A stretch of DNA of 64,000 nt from the NCBI GenBank assembly GCA_003134855.1, contig PLCS01000007.1:195011-259010 (forward strand), written 5' to 3'. Positions 17,253-25,943 of the stretch are shown in pieces; position 1 is the first letter of the stretch, and every line of letters begins with the position of its first letter. The DNA is from Acidobacteriaceae bacterium. Lineage in GTDB: Bacteria; Acidobacteriota; Terriglobia; Terriglobales; Acidobacteriaceae. The notes under the pieces were generated by a model that did not search any database, was not told the DNA's origin, and saw only the letters and a list, made by a program, of their open reading frames with translations. A program made the translations under genes and the position numbers.

Positions 17253-18299
17253 TCAACCACCCAGAGAGAAATTCACGTTCACCGTAGTCTCCACTTCCAC
17301 CGGCTCGCCGCTGAGCATATAGGGCCTGAAGCGCCAGGTCTTCACAGCATCCAGCGCGGACTGCCGCAACATCGCCGGTCCGCTGACAACGCGGGGATTT
17401 TCGATCGTTCCGTTCCTGGAAATGGTAGCCTGAATCACCACTGTTCCGGAGACGCGGGCGTTCTTGGCCATGGGCGGATAAATGGGCGTAGTCCTCTGCA
17501 TCAGCAAACCGACCGCGATGCCCGACGAGATGCTGACCTTCTGAGGAACCGCGACCTTCACCTTCGGCCCGCTCTGTCCGGTGAAGACGCCGCTGCCAGC
17601 ATTGCCCAAACCGTCCATGCCGGTCGCGCCAAAGCCTGAAGCGGGAGCCGCATCTTTTCCAGCCAGCATCTTGAGGTCGCTGGAAATCTTCGAAGGAGCG
17701 GTCAGTTGACGGTTCATCAACTCCGCATTCGGACGAACGGTGTTCTCGGCCGGAGTGGTATCGTTCGTGGCCTCCGGCGTCACGTTGGTGGTCTGCGTCG
17801 AAGGCGACGGCTTCATCGCAGTCGCCGTCGAAAGCGCCGTCGTTGCCCCTGCCGACTGCGGTGCAACCGCAGGCTTCGGCGCGGTCACCCCGGAGTGCAA
17901 GTGAGGATAGACCAGCACGCCAGCGACGAGCAAAACCGCAACCGCACCGATGGCGGCAAACATCCCCGTCTTCTTCGGCTTGCCCTCGCTCTCGGCCTCA
18001 GCCTTGTATTTCGCACTGGCCGAACGCTGAGGCTTCTGATACACATGCTCTGCTTCAGCGTAAGTCGGAGCCGGCTTGCGCGGAGCGGCGGCTGGCGGCT
18101 TGGCTGCCACAGGTAATACGGCGACGCGCGCCGTCGCCGATTTCGCAACCGGCTTGGGGGCAACGCCGGAACCAGGGAAACCATCGAATCCGCTGACGCT
18201 GGCTGGTTGCGCTGCGGTATTTTCTCCGCCATCCCATTCGCCGAAATCTGCGGGTAGCGTTGTGGGTGCGTTCAATTCTAATTCTTCTGGAGGTACCAT
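17253..18299 (-). CDS. TonB-like energy-transducer-type protein in the tad operon
   Basis: A 348-residue protein with about 115 polar N-terminal residues rich in Pro and Ala, one membrane span AAIGAVAVLLVAGVLVYPHL (about 117-136), a Thr/Pro-rich periplasmic stretch and a TonB C-terminal domain (about 265-345): TTPIYPPMAKNARVSGTVVI, ISRNGTIENPRVVSGP, ALDAVKTWRFRPYMLSG. The final WRFRPY motif is characteristic. It starts inside the end of TadZ (22-base overlap), so the two are probably coupled. The domain order is like the pseudokinase-TonB protein at 42.9 kb. Role in the pilus machine is inferred from position; no ExbBD is nearby. Confidence 0.8.
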   Translation of the reverse strand: MVPPEELELNAPTTLPADFGEWDGGENTAAQPASVSGFDGFPGSGVAPKPVAKSATARVAVLPVAAKPPAAAPRKPAPTYAEAEHVYQKPQRSASAKYKAEAESEGKPKKTGMFAAIGAVAVLLVAGVLVYPHLHSGVTAPKPAVAPQSAGATTALSTATAMKPSPSTQTTNVTPEATNDTTPAENTVRPNAELMNRQLTAPSKISSDLKMLAGKDAAPASGFGATGMDGLGNAGSGVFTGQSGPKVKVAVPQKVSISSGIAVGLLMQRTTPIYPPMAKNARVSGTVVIQATISRNGTIENPRVVSGPAMLRQSALDAVKTWRFRPYMLSGEPVEVETTVNVNFSLGG

Positions 18300-21200
18300 T
18301 GGCCGTCGGCTCCCTTCACGTAGGTAGCACCTTTGTAAGTGCGTGTTTCAAGTTTGCTCTGCTGATCGGAGGCGCCGCTTGACTGCGTCCCCTGTTTTGC
18401 GTCGGCGAGGTCAGTGGAATTCGTATCTGAATCGGCCATTGCCGGCATGAGTGATGCGATATTCGGCAACCCTTCCACCACCACCGACACGGTGGCTTGC
18501 GCCGTCGTGTAGTCCGCGGTGTCCTTGGGGGTAAAGGTTACTGAAAGTGTTTGTGTTCCTGCGGTAAGCACGGTGCCCGCGGCAGGCGTGTAGACGAATG
18601 TTCCCGGAACCAGCGCCGTGGCATTGAGCTGAACCGCGCTGAGCGCGTTGCCGTAGGAGATGGCGGCGGGCGCCGGCCAGGTGATGATGGGCGTTGCTTT
18701 GGCGACTGTCAGCGACACGGTGGCTTGCGCCGTCGCGACGTCTTTGGTCTCCGTCGGAGAGAACGTTACCGAGAGCGGATGCGTTCCCGCCGGCAGCACT
18801 TCGCCGGCCGCTGGAGTGTAGGCGAAGGTCCCCGGAACCGAGGCCTTGGCATTGAGCTGCGCGGCGCCGAGCGCCGTACCGTAGGAAATGGTGGCAGGCG
18901 CCGGCCACGTGATGGCGGGGATTGACTTGGTGACAGTGAGCGAAACCGCAGCCTGTGCCGGGGGAAAGTTGCTGTCCGTCGGAGTGAAGATGACCGAGAG
19001 CGTTTGCGTTCCCGCCGCCAGCACTTCGCCCATAGCAGGCGTGTAGACAAACTTGCCCGGAACAGGAGCCGTGGCATTGAGTTGCGAGGCGCTGAGCGCG
19101 GTACCATGTGAGATCGAGGCTGGTGTTGGCCACATAACAAGGGTTGGCTTGGCCTTGGTCACAGTTAGTGACACGGTAGTTTGCACCGAGGCGCAGTCCG
19201 TGCTGTCGGTCGGAGTGAAGAGTACCGAGAGCGTATGCGTTCCCGCCGGGAGCACTTCGCCCGCGGCAGGGGTGTAAACGAATTTGCCCGGTACCGATGC
19301 CGTGGCATTGAGCTGAGCGGCGCTGAGCGCGTCGCCATAGGGAATCGGCGCGGGCGCCGTCCACGTGATGGCTGGTGTCGCCTTTGTCACTGTCAGTGAC
19401 ACCGCCGCCTGTACGGGGTTGAAGTTCGTCACGTCCGCCGGAATAAAGGTGACCGAGGGCGTATGCGTTCCCGCTGCCAGCACGGCGCCTGCGCCCGGAA
19501 TGTAGGTGAATTTGCCCGGAATCGAAGCCGTGGCGTTGAGTTGCGTGGCGCTGAGAGCGGTGCCGTAGGTAATCGGCGCGGGCTTCGCCCACGTGATGAC
19601 TGGCGTCGCCTTGGTGACCGTGAGCGGCACTTCGCCTTGCACCGTCATATAGTCCGTAATGTCGGTCGGAGTGAAGGTGACCGAGAGCGTCTGCACTCCT
19701 GCTGTCAGCACCGTGCCCGCGGCGGGAGAGTAGGCAAATTTACCCGCAACCGAGGCCGTGGCATTGAGCTGTGTGGCGCTGAGCTCGGCGCCATAGGCAA
19801 TCGGAGCAGGCTTCGGCCAGGTGAGAGATGGCGTCGCCTTGGTGACCGTGAGCGAGACGGCGACCTGCGCCGTCGTGTAGTCCGTGGTGTCGGCCGGTGT
19901 AAAGGTTGCCGTCAGCGTATGCGTCCCCGCTGTCAGCACCTCGCCCGCGGCGGGAGTGTAGGCAAATTTGCCCTGAATCGATGCCGCGGCATTGAACTGA
20001 GTGGCGCTGAGCGCGGCGCCATAGGAAATCGGAGCTGGAGTCGCCCAGGTGATCCCCGGCGTTGCCTTGGTGACCGTAAGCAAAACGGTAGACTGCGCCG
20101 TCGTGTAGCCCGCGGTGTCATTCGGAGTGAAGAGGACCGAGAGCGTATGCGTTCCCGCCGGGAGCATCTCGCCCACTGCTGGAGTGTAGGCGAATTTTCC
20201 CGGAGCCGACGCCATGGCCCGGAGCTGCGTGGTCGTCAGCGGGGTGCCATAGGCAATCGGAACGGGCGTCGACCAGGCGACGGCCGGCGTCTCCTTCTCC
20301 ACAACCTTGTTCACTACCGGCTCCACTACCTTGTTCACGACCGGCTCTACAACCTTGTTCACTACCGGCTTCACAACAGGAGCGGGGGCCTCAGTGATGG
20401 CACGGGCCGGAACTTGCTGCATATGCCATTCGCCATCCGGGCCCTTCACGTAGGTAGCGCCTTTGTAGGAGCGCGTTTCCAGTTCGCCTTGCCGGGCGGG
20501 GGTGCTGACGATTTGCGGCGTGTCCCGCTTGGCGGGCGCCGGGGCAGGGCGATTCGCGCTGACTGTTGGCGTGGGTGCTGGCGTTTCCACCCTGCGAGGA
20601 GCCTCCGCCGGAGGAGCATAGACATGCTTCGCCGGCGTACTCGCCGCGGCGGCAGGCTGCGCCGCACTTGGGGTATCCTGATCGGCGCCCAACCCCAGTT
20701 GCGTAAAGCTCGAAGCCTCAGGGGCGGAAGACCTGCCCGAGAGGCTGCGGCTGAGACTCTTCAGGCTGAAGCCCGTCTTCTTCTCAGGAATAGCGGGCAG
20801 CCCGCACTCGCTGCGGGTCATCTGGCGGATCAGCCGGGAGATGGGCGAATCTTCGAGCGCTAGCGGAATGGCAGTGGTTTGCATGCGCCGCACGGCGTTG
20901 TAATCGTTGGGAATCTTCCACTGCGCCGGCCGGGTGAGCGCCTTGGTAATCTGGTCTTCGGCGACGCCCATCGTGCGCGGCTCATAGCGATTGAGTACGA
21001 TTTCGAGCTTGGGAATCCCGGTGGTGAAGTACTGCGAGATGAGGCGATTGGAGTTGCGCAGCCCGGCGATGCCGGCCTGGATCACCAGGTAGACCGTGGA
21101 GCCTTCCTTGAAGAGGCTGGTCCCCATCAGATCAAGCCGCGACCCCATATCAATGACTACGTTCTCGAAGTCCTGGCGGGCGACGGCCAGCAGCCTGTCG

Positions 21201-22045
21201 ATGGCGTCGTTGGTGGCGGGAAACTGGGGAAACTTGCCGGGAGCCGCGAGCACTGAAACTCCCGAGCTATGCTTGACCAGCAGCTTGGAGAGGAAGGCCG
21301 AATCCAGCCGGGCGGCATTCTGAAGAGCATTGATGGTCGAGTATTCGGCGACCACTCCCAGGTTGAGCGCGGCGTCTCCCAGGGGAAGATCCAGATCGAT
21401 CAGCAGCGTACTCTGGCCTGACTCCTGGGCCATGGAAACCGCAAAATTGCAGGCCAGCGTGGTGACGCCGTCTCCGCCCTTTGCGCCGAGAAACGCCAGC
21501 AGCCGGCCGCCCGTCTTCTTCGCGGGGCGCGCCGTAGGCCGGCGAGCCGAAGCCCGCACCAGAGCCTCGGCCACGGTGCTTTGCGTGAAGGGCAAGGTAA
21601 GAAACTCGCGCGCTCCGGCGCGCATGCAGCGGACCAGCAGCTCCGAATCGGCCTTCATCGAATAGACCATCACCGTCGCCGTGCCGTTGGCGCAGATGCT
21701 CTCCACCAGCTCCAAGGCGTATTCCGGATGGCTGTCCAGGTCGATGATGATGACGTCGTAACGCTGCTCCAGCAGTTTGGGCACATCGTCCAAGCTGGGC
21801 GGATAGGTGGAAAACTCGCGGATATCTCCACCCTGAGCTCCGGCTATTGCGCTGGCTGCCGCCTTGCGGCGCCCCTCATCCGGGCCAATCAGCGCGATCG
21901 TCAAAACGTCGCTGCCGAGCGAGTCCGGATACTGATCATCGAGATACTGAGAAGTGTCTGAATTCACGGGATTGCTACCCCCTGACGCGCTAAACTTACC
22001 TTGCGGGTTATCCAAGAACCGATAGGTCAACGGTGAGTCGGACAT
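18278..22045 (-). CDS. cpaE: TadZ/CpaE-type ATPase with eight C-terminal Ig-like repeats
   Basis: A 1255-residue protein, about three times the usual TadZ length. Residues ~47-165 form an atypical receiver domain (DVIIIDLDSHPEYALELVES). Residues ~178-430 form the MinD/ParA-like domain with the deviant P-loop FLGAKGGDGVTTLACNFA, LLIDLDLPLGDAALNLG and FENVVIDMGSRLDLMGTSLF; the usual Lys after KGGxx is Val, as in other TadZ proteins. Residues ~430-585 are Pro/Ala linker with a YKGATYVKGPDGEW motif and three VVNKVVEP repeats. Residues ~585-1192 hold eight ~76-residue repeats of the type ITWxxPAxIxYGTALSxxQL then FTPTD and LTVTKATP. The tail repeats TYKGATYVKGADGQWYLQKN. TadZ normally places the pilus machine at the pole. 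No signal peptide or membrane span is present, so the Ig-like repeats appear cytoplasmic. Confidence 0.9.
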   Translation of the reverse strand: MSDSPLTYRFLDNPQGKFSASGGSNPVNSDTSQYLDDQYPDSLGSDVLTIALIGPDEGRRKAAASAIAGAQGGDIREFSTYPPSLDDVPKLLEQRYDVIIIDLDSHPEYALELVESICANGTATVMVYSMKADSELLVRCMRAGAREFLTLPFTQSTVAEALVRASARRPTARPAKKTGGRLLAFLGAKGGDGVTTLACNFAVSMAQESGQSTLLIDLDLPLGDAALNLGVVAEYSTINALQNAARLDSAFLSKLLVKHSSGVSVLAAPGKFPQFPATNDAIDRLLAVARQDFENVVIDMGSRLDLMGTSLFKEGSTVYLVIQAGIAGLRNSNRLISQYFTTGIPKLEIVLNRYEPRTMGVAEDQITKALTRPAQWKIPNDYNAVRRMQTTAIPLALEDSPISRLIRQMTRSECGLPAIPEKKTGFSLKSLSRSLSGRSSAPEASSFTQLGLGADQDTPSAAQPAAAASTPAKHVYAPPAEAPRRVETPAPTPTVSANRPAPAPAKRDTPQIVSTPARQGELETRSYKGATYVKGPDGEWHMQQVPARAITEAPAPVVKPVVNKVVEPVVNKVVEPVVNKVVEKETPAVAWSTPVPIAYGTPLTTTQLRAMASAPGKFAYTPAVGEMLPAGTHTLSVLFTPNDTAGYTTAQSTVLLTVTKATPGITWATPAPISYGAALSATQFNAAASIQGKFAYTPAAGEVLTAGTHTLTATFTPADTTDYTTAQVAVSLTVTKATPSLTWPKPAPIAYGAELSATQLNATASVAGKFAYSPAAGTVLTAGVQTLSVTFTPTDITDYMTVQGEVPLTVTKATPVITWAKPAPITYGTALSATQLNATASIPGKFTYIPGAGAVLAAGTHTPSVTFIPADVTNFNPVQAAVSLTVTKATPAITWTAPAPIPYGDALSAAQLNATASVPGKFVYTPAAGEVLPAGTHTLSVLFTPTDSTDCASVQTTVSLTVTKAKPTLVMWPTPASISHGTALSASQLNATAPVPGKFVYTPAMGEVLAAGTQTLSVIFTPTDSNFPPAQAAVSLTVTKSIPAITWPAPATISYGTALGAAQLNAKASVPGTFAYTPAAGEVLPAGTHPLSVTFSPTETKDVATAQATVSLTVAKATPIITWPAPAAISYGNALSAVQLNATALVPGTFVYTPAAGTVLTAGTQTLSVTFTPKDTADYTTAQATVSVVVEGLPNIASLMPAMADSDTNSTDLADAKQGTQSSGASDQQSKLETRTYKGATYVKGADGQWYLQKN
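18470..20290 (-). repeat. Eight in-frame ~228-base Ig-like repeats inside cpaE
   Basis: Eight consecutive units of about 76 codons keep the frame of cpaE. Each carries a (S/A)YGxALSAxQLNA block, F(A/V)YTPAAGxVLxAGT, LSVxFTPTD and ends near LTVTKATP. Units differ by point changes and by a few codons (unit 6 lacks some residues after TPTDS), so they are diverged duplicates and not a recent slippage product. The same repeat type occurs in the giant secreted protein at 59.3-60.5 kb. Confidence 0.9.
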
Positions 22046-22063
22046 AGTAACTGCTCCAAATGC

Positions 22064-22672
22064 TCAACCAGCAAAAAAGGACATGAACGTTCCAATGGCA
22101 ATGGCTGGAGCGTAAGGCATCTTGCGCTTCAGTAATTCAGCCAGTGAAGGCTCCGGATCGGATTGTATCCCGCGCCGCTGCCTGCCGAATACCAGATCGC
22201 CCGCGCCCAGAAACATCTTTCGTAACAATCCGCGCCAGGCAAGCCAGCCGAGAACCATGATACCCCCGGCCAGGCTGGTGATGACCAGAGCTATGAACAA
22301 CTGCATGGGGCCAATCCAAGCCCCGATCGCGGTGCACAGCTTCAAGTCCCCTGCGCCCATGCCGCCCATCCAGAAAAGTAAACCATACAGCAGAAAGCCA
22401 AGCCCCAGGCCGGCGCAGCTTTGCCCCAGACCATGCCAAGCGAAGCTGTGGCCGCTTCCCGGCCAGAAGCCTTGACGGATACTGGACCAATCCCTGGGCA
22501 GCCAAAAGCCCCGGCGAATGCCGGACCAATCCATACGCAACGGAGAAACCACGATCCCCGCCAGAAGAAAAGGAAGCACCAGCCAGTTGGGTATGCGGCG
22601 GCTGCGCAGGTCCGTGAATGTTGCCACGGCGAGTACGATCAGTGTCGGCCACCAGGCTAACCAGTGTTGCAT
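22064..22672 (-). CDS. cpaA: Prepilin peptidase TadV/CpaA (A24 family)
   Basis: A 202-residue polytopic membrane aspartic protease that cleaves Flp prepilins after Gly. The two catalytic Asp motifs are TFTDLRSRRIPNWLVLP (about residue 21) and GGMGAGDLKLCTAIG (about 108). There is an internal near-duplication, RMDWSGIRRGFWLPRDWSSIRQGFW (two copies of DWS-IR-GFW, about 47-69), visible at the DNA level near 22465-22534, in a cytoplasmic loop. It is the first gene of the main tad operon, 18 bases before cpaE, with a -24/-12 promoter upstream. Confidence 0.92.
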   Translation of the reverse strand: MQHWLAWWPTLIVLAVATFTDLRSRRIPNWLVLPFLLAGIVVSPLRMDWSGIRRGFWLPRDWSSIRQGFWPGSGHSFAWHGLGQSCAGLGLGFLLYGLLFWMGGMGAGDLKLCTAIGAWIGPMQLFIALVITSLAGGIMVLGWLAWRGLLRKMFLGAGDLVFGRQRRGIQSDPEPSLAELLKRKMPYAPAIAIGTFMSFFAG

Positions 22673-22740
22673 ACCCTGCGCTCCTTTTCCCCCTCCCGGT
22701 GTTCCGAGAGAGCTACGGTATGACCTTGTTCCATTGTTAT

Positions 22741-22757
22741 TGCAATTCCCTGACCAA
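22741..22757 (-). promoter_or_regulatory. Sigma-54 (-24/-12) promoter of the main tad operon
   Basis: The minus strand reads TTGGTCAGGGAATTGCA. YTGG, the G at position 8, R at 9 and TTGCA match the consensus YTGGCACGRNNNTTGCW with exact GG-GC spacing; positions 5-7 (CAC) do not. The predicted start near 22730 gives a leader of about 58 bases before cpaA. Confidence 0.6.
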
Positions 22758-22837
22758 AGTTCCTAAAGCCTAAAATGCCCGGATTCAGGCCAAAATTGAC
22801 TGAATTCAGAATGGTGGGCGGCATTCTGCCCCGGCGG

Positions 22838-22935
22838 GTGTACACAGATGTTTACGGGGGCGGCGCTCCGGAGTGAAGCGGGCGGTATACACCATGCGGG
22901 AGCAAACCGATCGCGTTCTTTATCCATGTGTACGG
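22838..22935. promoter_or_regulatory. Three TGTATAC/TGTACA-type sites, candidate enhancer region
   Basis: GTGTACAC (22838-22845, perfect palindrome), GGTATACACC (22884-22893) and TGTGTACGG (22927-22935) resemble the TGTATACA pair before the pilin promoter. The first begins 83-84 bases upstream of the -24 GG of the cpaA promoter, the same spacing as at the pilin gene. The site lies between cpaA and the divergent sigma-54 activator and could also control the latter. Confidence 0.5.
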
Positions 22936-23497
22936 CCGAAGCAGAGCAAATCCGCAATGAAATCAGGGAGGTTTTGCCACTTCCTCGCGGGGTGCCTAAA
23001 TGATAAGTACCCTGATGCATAGTTACTAATACTCACTTTCCATGCACGAATAGTGGGCATAATTTGATTCCGTCCGATTGGCCGGCCTTGCGCATCTTCC
23101 TCGCTTCGCCTCCACGTCAGCGGAGTGGTGTTGAATATACAACAGATTCTATAGGATGTTATGCGCATCTCAGTGCTGGGCGGATGGGGCGGATGGGGTA
23201 GACGGAAAGTTCATCCTCCTGCCATTTCTTCCTTCCGGAGCGCCGGGGTAAACAATTTCGTATTTGGAATTTTGTTACCAAAGTTCTCTCGACAGAGCCT
23301 TCATCTGGCCTTAACATGAATGATCTGAGTCGAATATGGCCGATGAGCCAGCTAGGTATTGTGTCAACGGGAGGGCGTCATTCTCCTGACGCAATGCAGT
23401 CGTTGGCGGTTCATGCGCGGATTCAGGAAGATGGCTGCTTCTCCACTTTTGCTCCGAAGACGGTTGAGAAGCGTATAGTTTGAGTGCGGGTCCATCG
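22936..23497. other. Leader/intergenic region of the sigma-54 activator, no gene seen
   Basis: About 560 bases with no credible coding frame on either strand. The stretch 23130-23165 is A/T richer (GAATATACAAC, TTCTATAGGATG) and could hold a sigma-70 promoter for the activator, but no full -35/-10 pair was identified. GGATGGGGCGGATGGGG (near 23181) is a short direct repeat. Confidence 0.4.
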
Positions 23498-24913
23498 ATG
23501 ATCAAAGTCGGGTTGTATTCAGAAGACCGAACGCTCCACACGCTGCTCGCGTCCGCTCTGGGGAAGGAATTCGAGATCCTTCAGGAGCCGGATGAAGACG
23601 GAATGCGTGTTCTGCGCGCCGCCGGTGACTGCGATGTGATGATTCTGGACCTGAATTCGAATCATGATTCATTGCAGGAGCGCGTTGGCTGTACCCAGCG
23701 ACTGATTGCGACCCAGGTTCCTGCCGTAGTCATGGCCGACGATGGCCTGCGTTCGACGGCCTTTGAACTGGTTCGCACCGGCGCTTTTGGATACTGCCGC
23801 CGTCCGCCCTCGATTCGCGATCTCAAGACCATGCTCAGCCGGGCGTTCGAGAACTCCACGCTGCGGCAGCAACTGCAGACCGTGCAGCAGCAACTGGGCG
23901 TGCCCTCCAGTTGCGACCGGTTGATCGGATCGAGTCCGCAGATGCAGCGGGTCTATCAACTGGTGCATCGCGTCACCAATCTCAATGCCGCGGTCCTGGT
24001 CACCGGTGAAAGCGGCACCGGCAAGGAGTTGATCGCCCGCGCCGTCCACAACCTGGGTTCGCGCGCCGCGCGTCCGTTTGTGGCTGTCTCCTGCGGCGCC
24101 ATTCCGGAAACGCTGATCGAGGCCGAGCTCTTCGGGCATGAAAAAGGCGCCTTCACCGGCACTGTCGGGGCGCGCGAAGGCTACTTCGAGCAGGCGGCGG
24201 ACGGCACGCTCTTCCTGGACGAGATTGGCGACCTGAGCCTCTTCACCCAGGTCAAGCTGCTGCGCGTCTTGCAACAGATGGAATTCAGCCGTCTGGGCAG
24301 CAACCGGCTCATCCCCTTGCGGGCGCGCCTGATCTTCGCCACGCACCAGGATCTGTCCAAGTTGGTGGCCGAAGGGAAATTCCGTCAGGATCTTTTCTAC
24401 CGCATCAACGTGATGCGGATTGAATCACCGGCTCTCCAGGAGCATCCGGAGGACATTCCTCGCATCGCCCGGCACTTCCTGCGCCAGTATGGGCAGATGT
24501 TCCAGAAGCCGATGGACGATATTGAGCCCGATGCGCTCTCCCTGCTACAGCATTACCGCTGGCCCGGAAATGTGCGCGAGCTGGAAAACGTGATGCAGAG
24601 GGCAATCATCCTGGCGGCGGGAAAGACCGTTCGCGCGGAAGATTTGAGCATCAGCATCGACGAAGTGGAAAGCGAGCTGGGCGACATCGGCGACGTTGTC
24701 GATATTGGCGATTACCATCCCGCCGGCTCCTTTGAGCGCCAGCTTCGCGACTATAAGATCAAACTCGCTGTAACCGCCGTTCGAGAGAACAACGGCAATA
24801 AGACGCTGGCTGCCCGCAGCCTGTGCATCTCCCGTGCTTATTTGCATCGCTTGATCCGGCTGGCCGAGCCCGATGCGGTCTTTGAGCAGAACCTGCACGA
24901 AGAAACGGCCTGA
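23498..24913 (+). CDS. Sigma-54-dependent transcriptional activator (NtrC family)
   Basis: A 471-residue enhancer-binding protein. Residues 1-115 form a receiver domain with an Asp in DVMILDLNSN (about 55); the usual conserved Lys near residue 105 appears as RRPPS. Residues ~140-375 form the AAA+ domain: Walker A VTGESGTGKELIARAVH, the sigma-54 contact loop as GAFTGTVGAR (common form GAFTGA), Walker B GTLFLDEIGDLSLF, and FRQDLFYRINVMRIESPAL. The C-terminal helix-turn-helix is NNGNKTLAARSLCISRAYLH. The ATG at 23498 is chosen over a TTG at 23480. It is divergent from the tad operon, whose units carry -24/-12 elements, so it is the probable pilus regulator. Confidence 0.9.
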   Translation: MIKVGLYSEDRTLHTLLASALGKEFEILQEPDEDGMRVLRAAGDCDVMILDLNSNHDSLQERVGCTQRLIATQVPAVVMADDGLRSTAFELVRTGAFGYCRRPPSIRDLKTMLSRAFENSTLRQQLQTVQQQLGVPSSCDRLIGSSPQMQRVYQLVHRVTNLNAAVLVTGESGTGKELIARAVHNLGSRAARPFVAVSCGAIPETLIEAELFGHEKGAFTGTVGAREGYFEQAADGTLFLDEIGDLSLFTQVKLLRVLQQMEFSRLGSNRLIPLRARLIFATHQDLSKLVAEGKFRQDLFYRINVMRIESPALQEHPEDIPRIARHFLRQYGQMFQKPMDDIEPDALSLLQHYRWPGNVRELENVMQRAIILAAGKTVRAEDLSISIDEVESELGDIGDVVDIGDYHPAGSFERQLRDYKIKLAVTAVRENNGNKTLAARSLCISRAYLHRLIRLAEPDAVFEQNLHEETA

Positions 24914-24940
24914 CCTCCGCGGATCAGGGCCTGTAGTTTT
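24907..24940 (+). terminator. Possible terminator behind the sigma-54 activator
   Basis: GGCCTGA (24907-24913) pairs with TCAGGGCC (24924-24931) with one bulge, followed by a short TTTT at 24937-24940. The stem includes the stop codon. It lies between convergent genes. Confidence 0.45.
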
Positions 24941-24972
24941 CCCGCAAACGCATCCCCTCTTCTTTGCTGATC

Positions 24973-25869
24973 CTATGTGTGCGAGTTATATTCCGGCGGT
25001 CCGGCTATGACCAGGCCGCTGTTCTGCCGTCCGTGAATATACCAGCAGCACCAGTTGGTTTCATGGGCCGGGCTGTCGGCGGGTGAAATCAAATCCCGAT
25101 AGAGGACATTTCCATAGAGAAAGACCTTTTCTTCCCAGGTTTCGATGCGCTTGTATCGTTCTTCGGAGTCGCAAAGCCCTTTCACATCATCCCTGCTGAA
25201 TGGTTTGATGGCCGTAAATTCACCCGGCAGCAGAATGATGGGGGTAAACGGGGCGCTCCGCTCCACAATCTTAAATTCAGGAGTGGCGGGAAGGCGCTTT
25301 TCGTCGATGACAATCTTGTTCCGGTCCGTGGTTTCGATGATGCGGGCGGGGGTGCGGCCGCGGTTCGTGGCCATCACGGTAAAACTGTTCTCGAGGCTCC
25401 GCGAGGGTTCGACCGTGATCAGTATCCAGGGTCTCTCCGAATGGATGACGGCTTGAGCACTCAACAAGGCGGCCTGCGCGCTGGCGGCGGCGGCATCGGC
25501 GGCCGTTTCCGCGTAAGCCGTTTGGCGGGCAATCTTCTTGAGCAGGGAAACGGCCATCATGATGGCCACGTATCCCAGCAGGACGAGCACCAGATTGGCG
25601 GCCCAGGCAATCTGCTCGTGCAGGCTCCAGGGCGCTGGCGCGGGAGCCGGCGGATTGGCAACCGTGATGTGCGGCGGCTGAAGATCGCGGGCGATGCCTT
25701 CGTTCTCAGTTCCGGGGGCGGCGCTTTGCGGTTTAGCGCTGGAAGAGGACGAAACCGGCGGAGTCTGCGGCTTCGTGCCGGCATGATTGCCTGTTTGGGC
25801 GGCAACCGCCAACGGCGCCTGCAAGAGGACCCATAGCACCGCAACGATCGCTAAGCCCTTGACTCCCAT
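24973..25869 (-). CDS. Membrane protein with signal peptide and coiled coil, unknown function
   Basis: A 298-residue protein of no recognised family. It has a signal peptide (1-23), a Pro/Ser-rich stretch (about 30-85), one membrane span NLVLVLLGYVAIMMAVSLL (about 92-110), an Ala-rich helix likely to coil (ETAADAAAASAQAALLSAQA, about 120-140) and a C-terminal domain starting HSERPWILITVEPS with ATNRGRTPARI, PFTPIILLPGE and YGNVLYRDL. The plan of span, Ala-rich coil and beta-rich tail also appears in the protein at 48367-48966. It is convergent with the sigma-54 activator and seems unrelated to the pilus. Confidence 0.65.
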   Translation of the reverse strand: MGVKGLAIVAVLWVLLQAPLAVAAQTGNHAGTKPQTPPVSSSSSAKPQSAAPGTENEGIARDLQPPHITVANPPAPAPAPWSLHEQIAWAANLVLVLLGYVAIMMAVSLLKKIARQTAYAETAADAAAASAQAALLSAQAVIHSERPWILITVEPSRSLENSFTVMATNRGRTPARIIETTDRNKIVIDEKRLPATPEFKIVERSAPFTPIILLPGEFTAIKPFSRDDVKGLCDSEERYKRIETWEEKVFLYGNVLYRDLISPADSPAHETNWCCWYIHGRQNSGLVIAGPPEYNSHT

Positions 25870-25943
25870 GGCGCAAATGTATCACACGACGCTTTGGAAT
25901 TCCCATGAACGGCGGAGCGCCGCGAAACCGCAGAAGCGGCCTG

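Noticed and set aside
18470..20290. Regular repeats considered as a CRISPR array
   Set aside because: The period is about 228 bases, the frame is kept and the units encode an Ig-like domain, with no short unique spacers.
19463..20863. 466-codon plus-strand open frame opposite cpaE
   Set aside because: It is the complement of the Ig-like repeats, Arg/Gly rich with no domain, kept open by repeat composition.
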